A DNA stretch of 64,000 nucleotides from Epithemia pelagica (taxonomy: Eukaryota; Bacillariophyta; Bacillariophyceae; Surirellales; Surirellaceae), in contig OX337236.1 in assembly GCA_946965045.2 (NCBI GenBank), forward strand, positions 930,001 through 994,000, given 5' to 3'. A program made the position numbers and the translations under genes. Below the pieces are notes generated by a model. The model searched no databases. It worked only from the letters and a program-made list of their open reading frames with translations, and was not told the DNA's origin. Shown piece after piece: positions 60,420 to 64,000 of this stretch (position 1 is the stretch's first letter; each line of letters opens with the position of its first letter).

Positions 60420-61755
60420 AGATCGGCTCGTGGCCAAAGAATGGAAAGCAAGAACAAAAGACCGATCCAACGATTATCTCTCAGCTTGCAAGGGAGATCA
60501 CTTGCTAACACCATTCGAATGCGACCTCTGTATCTTCCGGAAACTAAGAAACTCCAATCCGGACCCGAAATCTATACAAGACCAATATCTACTCCAAGGC
60601 ATCAGACGAATGAATCTCGATGCCTTTTGGAGTCGTGCATCAAGCACCGTGAAACAAAACCACAACCTTGTCTGCAAAATGATTGAAAAATCTTCCAAGG
60701 TGGGAATTCCCCACGGACCCTTCATCCGTCATCAACCTTTCCCTCCTTATGACCATTGTGGCTATCACATAGCCTATCTCATGCTAGACTTTTCTCTGGA
60801 CGAAGGACGCTACCACAAGGGCCACAAACAGTTCGACTCCATCAGAAAAATTCGTTCAGCATACTCTAACTTCGTCCGGTCAACACCAGCAACCCTGACT
60901 GCTGGCCGATCTCTGACTCTGCTAGACAACAATGGAAAAACTGCAACAAGAATCGGTCAAGACGAAAGCGGGTCTCTTTGGTTTTCGAGATTTGTCGAAG
61001 GATGCAGACGCCGAATGGGACAAGATTGGCGCCCAGACCAAGCAATCACGCCCGACCTTCTCCTACAACTTCTAGAAGAACTCGAACGAAAGATTCTTTC
61101 CTCTACCGACTACAAAAACACCCACTTCTTCATCATGGCAGGAACTTACTTCGCCGTCTCATACGATCTCTCTTTGCGCGGACCAGAAGGTCTCCTTTTA
61201 GACCTTGGAGGAATCCTGGAACACGGAAACTCAATCCAAGACAAGAACGCTATCGTCGTTGCGTTCTGGGGACAATTCAAAGGAGAGCACTCCGAAAGGA
61301 GACATCTTCTCCCTTCAATAAACATCACCTCCAGCGGCATCAAAGTACGACAATGGATTCAAAGAGCTGTTGCCTTATCCGAACAAGCTGGACGATCTAG
61401 AGGCCCTCTCATGCAACACATCACAGGAGACATCATCACCTCTAAGGAGTTGGACGATCTCTTTCATCAACTCCTCCTCGCAGTTTTCACTCATCACCCC
61501 CATCTCTTTCCATCGACATCCATCCAAAGCGAAGAAGATATCCCACTCAAATTCTCCTGCTTTCGGTCCTTCAGACGGGGATCAAACACTCGAGCAAAAG
61601 AGATGGGTATCTCCACACCTGATACCGACATTATCAACCGATGGAGAAGTCGGGAAAAAGCTGGGACAAAAAAGGTAGGAGGGTCCATAGATCAAATGTA
61701 TACTGATCTATCCATGCTGGTTGGACCGTTCCTACGATACACTTCCAAAATGTGA
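60262..61755 (+). CDS. YR-element tyrosine recombinase (ORF4)
   Basis: ATG 60262, 497 residues, overlapping the end of ORF3 by 158 bp in another frame. The N-terminal part has CxxC pairs (WCPECYFL; FECDLCIF) that could bind zinc. The C-terminal half has the recombinase residues: Arg in YDLSLRGPEGLLLDL, the box FRSFRRGSNTRAKEMGI (HxxR position with Arg replacing His), a Trp in INRWRS, and Tyr in IDQMYTDLSML as nucleophile candidate. This enzyme would integrate the circular cDNA, which explains the lack of DDE integrase and of target duplications. Confidence 0.82.
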   Translation: MKWQDGIFCGNFVFKLGKWDPCQKTWCPECYFLNNETKFYIASQDSLKDEDDEDRLVAKEWKARTKDRSNDYLSACKGDHLLTPFECDLCIFRKLRNSNPDPKSIQDQYLLQGIRRMNLDAFWSRASSTVKQNHNLVCKMIEKSSKVGIPHGPFIRHQPFPPYDHCGYHIAYLMLDFSLDEGRYHKGHKQFDSIRKIRSAYSNFVRSTPATLTAGRSLTLLDNNGKTATRIGQDESGSLWFSRFVEGCRRRMGQDWRPDQAITPDLLLQLLEELERKILSSTDYKNTHFFIMAGTYFAVSYDLSLRGPEGLLLDLGGILEHGNSIQDKNAIVVAFWGQFKGEHSERRHLLPSINITSSGIKVRQWIQRAVALSEQAGRSRGPLMQHITGDIITSKELDDLFHQLLLAVFTHHPHLFPSTSIQSEEDIPLKFSCFRSFRRGSNTRAKEMGISTPDTDIINRWRSREKAGTKKVGGSIDQMYTDLSMLVGPFLRYTSKM

Positions 61756-61784
61756 CACCCAAACAACAAGATTCTCAACAGTAG

Positions 61785-62231
61785 GGGTATTTGGGACCAA
61801 CAGGTTGTTCCGGCGCTGACATGGCAAGGCCCGGGCACCTGCTCCTAGATCATGGTTTCGGTTCAGCGAGAGATGACCGCCTGCATGCTGATGACGACAA
61901 TTGCATGGTGCTACCTGATTGTCCCCATCACATACAATGGAGGAGTCACGGGATTCTCTTACTCGTTCTGGTTCCTGTATCCATGGAAGCGGTTCTCCTC
62001 ACTATCTCACGATAGTGTTGACCTAAAGCGGTGAAGGATACAATCCTTAACCCCCCACATTACGATACAACTATATGTTGTAATCGGTTGACTCTAAATT
62101 CCTTGTTACTTCTTACTCTTACTCTTCTCTCACAGCTCTTTCTCCTTTCCTGAGTTCTCGCAAGGTTATGTGTTCCAAGTGAGGACGAAAGGCTAAGAGG
62201 CTGGAGTATGAGAAGGATTCGACGAGTGCCC
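61785..62231 (+). repeat. Split direct repeat B1 (447 bp)
   Basis: Starts GGGTATTTGGGACCAACAGG and ends TTCGACGAGTGCCC; repeated as B2. Two base differences were noticed (GATTGTCC vs GATCGTCC; TTGACTCTAA vs TTGAATCTAA). Confidence 0.93.
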
Positions 62232-62234
62232 TAC

Positions 62235-62720
62235 AAGTACGACCAAGTTATTCTGGGACCAAGGAGCGACGCTCAGACTCTCTCCCTCCCAGCCATCGAA
62301 GATTGTCAGACAAAACAATCACGCGCCGGCCAACCTAGGGAGACAAGCGTGACGATCAATAGAGCCGTTGGAATCGCAGGGCGTTCCATTCGGAACTTAC
62401 TTTTTCAAATCTTCTTCCGACTCTTTTGTCCGTATAAGATCCATCGCATACCAAAAACAACAGTGAACCCTTCACCAGATTGTTACCCTGGTTGTTATGC
62501 TTCAGGAGGCCTTCACAAGCGTCTGACAATCCCGAACTCCAATCCCTTATGTCCTTGCTCTGACGAAGTGCCAGAAATGCCACGGATGCTTTCAAGACCA
62601 ACGTCAGAACTCGAGAAAGAAGAAAGAGCCAAAAGAGCTCACTCTTTGAATTCACTACGTTCGGACGGCAAAGGCCTGATCACCTTTGGCGCCGTTCTAG
62701 AGTTTAGAGAGAGATTTTGG
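62235..62720 (+). repeat. Split direct repeat A2 (486 bp)
   Basis: Internal copy of A1, separated from B1 by only TAC. B1-A2 therefore mimics the junction of a circularised element, joining right end to left end. Confidence 0.93.
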
Positions 62721-62766
62721 CGCTCCCACTTCTATCATTTCTTTTCTTTCCCACCCTTCCCGCCCT

Positions 62767-63213
62767 GGGTATTTGGGACCAACAGGTTGTTCCGGCGCTG
62801 ACATGGCAAGGCCCGGGCACCTGCTCCTAGATCATGGTTTCGGTTCAGCGAGAGATGACCGCCTGCATGCTGATGACGACAATTGCATGGTGCTACCTGA
62901 TCGTCCCCATCACATACAATGGAGGAGTCACGGGATTCTCTTACTCGTTCTGGTTCCTGTATCCATGGAAGCGGTTCTCCTCACTATCTCACGATAGTGT
63001 TGACCTAAAGCGGTGAAGGATACAATCCTTAACCCCCCACATTACGATACAACTATATGTTGTAATCGGTTGAATCTAAATTCCTTGTTACTTCTTACTC
63101 TTACTCTTCTCTCACAGCTCTTTCTCCTTTCCTGAGTTCTCGCAAGGTTATGTGTTCCAAGTGAGGACGAAAGGCTAAGAGGCTGGAGTATGAGAAGGAT
63201 TCGACGAGTGCCC
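62767..63213 (+). repeat. Split direct repeat B2 (447 bp), right terminus
   Basis: Terminal copy of B1, preceded by a pyrimidine-rich 46-bp spacer (62721-62766) unique to this position. Confidence 0.93.
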
Positions 63214-64000
63214 GGATGTAATCGATCATGACTACTCCTATCAAAAACTATGCGGGCTATGCCTCTTGCTACTAGAGAGAATAGGAGGGCATAGCTCTGC
63301 TCGTGGTGATATTGTACTCCTAGCGACCATGACCATGAACGGTAGATCGACGATTTTACCTACTCCTGCTCATACATACTCGTAGTAGGATTGATCATAG
63401 ATTTGGTGCCAGATTATTATTCCGCGTTCCGCGTGGCCATCTCCGAGGCAGAAGATTGCTCCTTTGGTCATGCTGATCGACGATTGTAATCGACTAGGAG
63501 TACGTATAGACCCACTTTCACTTTCCATGCCAATCCCAGACTGGTACTACGCGTACATTTTTTGTCCATGACTAATGACTGCCTTTTTTGTGCTTTTGCG
63601 CTTGCGCCTCTTCATCGTCCATTGTCCATTGTCTCTCGACTCTCGACATGAACAGTTCGAGTTGGCGTGCTCGAGACCATGAGCTTGGAACGGAAACCCA
63701 AGACGCCGGCATAATCCAGTGTTACGGGTTCTCAGTCGACCAACGGACATCCAGTCATGGATGTTGGCATTTGGGGCATATTAAGGTACTCGTATTTACT
63801 CGTATTCTACCTGATAGTTTCTGTCCGCGCGTCCTCTGTCGGCGCATTCCCACCTTGGACGTTGAGAGTCGAACGCCGAACCCCACGCACTCGCAACTCG
63901 CATCCATATCCATGATGATTTAGTTGTTCTTATGGCTCAAATTATACAAGACCAAAGCGGTCCACTCAAATTAAAAAGAATAGAAGACTCGTACCACTAC
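63214..64000. other. Right flank of the YR element, no gene seen, 787 bp
   Basis: This is intergenic-looking sequence with at least three TACTCCTA/TAGGAGTA octamers (63233-63240, 63316-63323, 63495-63502). A 111-codon frame at 63588-63923 has no domain or coding character. Confidence 0.4.

Larger units (their letters stand above)
53486..63213 (+). mobile_element. PAT/TOC/Ngaro-type tyrosine-recombinase retrotransposon with split direct repeats
   Basis: The 9.7-kb element has order A1 (53486-53971), ORFs, B1 (61785-62231), TAC, A2 (62235-62720), a 46-bp spacer, B2 (62767-63213). A1 and A2 are both 486 bp and look identical; B1 and B2 are both 447 bp with two differences seen. Four ORFs encode a Gag-like coiled protein, a protein of unknown role, RT-RNase H, and a tyrosine recombinase. 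No LTRs and no target duplication are seen, as expected for YR retroelements that integrate from a circle. The copy is nearly intact. Its left end lies 18 bp upstream of the RRP45-like start codon. Confidence 0.92.

Noticed and set aside
61785-63213. B and A repeats as ordinary LTRs of one retrotransposon
   Set aside because: Order A1...B1-A2-B2 with recombinase and no DDE integrase fits split direct repeats, not LTRs.

Overview
The window looks like nuclear DNA of a photosynthetic stramenopile, most likely a diatom. The evidence is: a nuclear plastid ribosomal protein bL17 whose intron-split leader ends in an ASAF-like signal-peptide site (TSAF); an ABA4-like carotenoid-related membrane protein with a similar leader (TGAF); short GT-AG introns of 75-199 bp; secreted Cys-rich and Ser/Pro-rich proteins; and a Copia element of the type known from diatoms. 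No species is assigned. I found no tRNA, rRNA or CRISPR array.

Layout. 1-6173: the 5' part of a secreted Cys-rich protein gene (minus strand, runs off the left edge), a poorly supported stretch, a 2OG-Fe(II) oxygenase-like gene, and a histidine-acid-phosphatase-like type I membrane protein. 6419-13239: a complete Copia retrotransposon with 5-bp target duplications. Its LTRs are identical except for one 19-bp indel, but its gag-pol frame is broken; Gag carries a domain resembling the RNase H1 hybrid-binding domain. 13270-17655: two tandem secreted SAM-methyltransferase-like genes, the second cut in two by a 1.8-kb Mutator-like nonautonomous transposon. 18295-25431: an internally deleted bacterial-type solute-binding protein remnant, a secreted beta-propeller-like gene, a broken AIG1/IMAP-type GTPase and a multipass membrane protein. 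26382-29479: a two-gene PIF/Harbinger-like DNA transposon.

29806-53468 is a dense housekeeping block: plastid bL17 and HPPK-DHPS (divergent), a scramblase and an ABA4-like protein (divergent), a duplicated-domain protein convergent with a peroxisomal enoyl-CoA hydratase/isomerase whose SKL signal lies in a second exon, a 2292-aa WW-WW-FYVE-ARM-like protein, a TcdA/TCD-type tRNA t6A dehydratase divergent from a trans-polyprenyl diphosphate synthase, a small membrane protein, and an exosome RRP45-like subunit.

53486-63213 is a nearly intact tyrosine-recombinase retrotransposon. It has the split direct repeat order A1-ORFs-B1-A2-B2 (PAT/TOC/Ngaro type), RT, RNase H and recombinase ORFs, and a good candidate -1 frameshift site joining ORF2 to the RT ORF. 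The rest, to 64000, shows no supported gene.

A recurring theme is transposon insertion within about 20-85 bp of host start codons: Copia before the methyltransferase, the PAT-like element before RRP45, and a Mutator-like MITE before the enoyl-CoA hydratase/isomerase.
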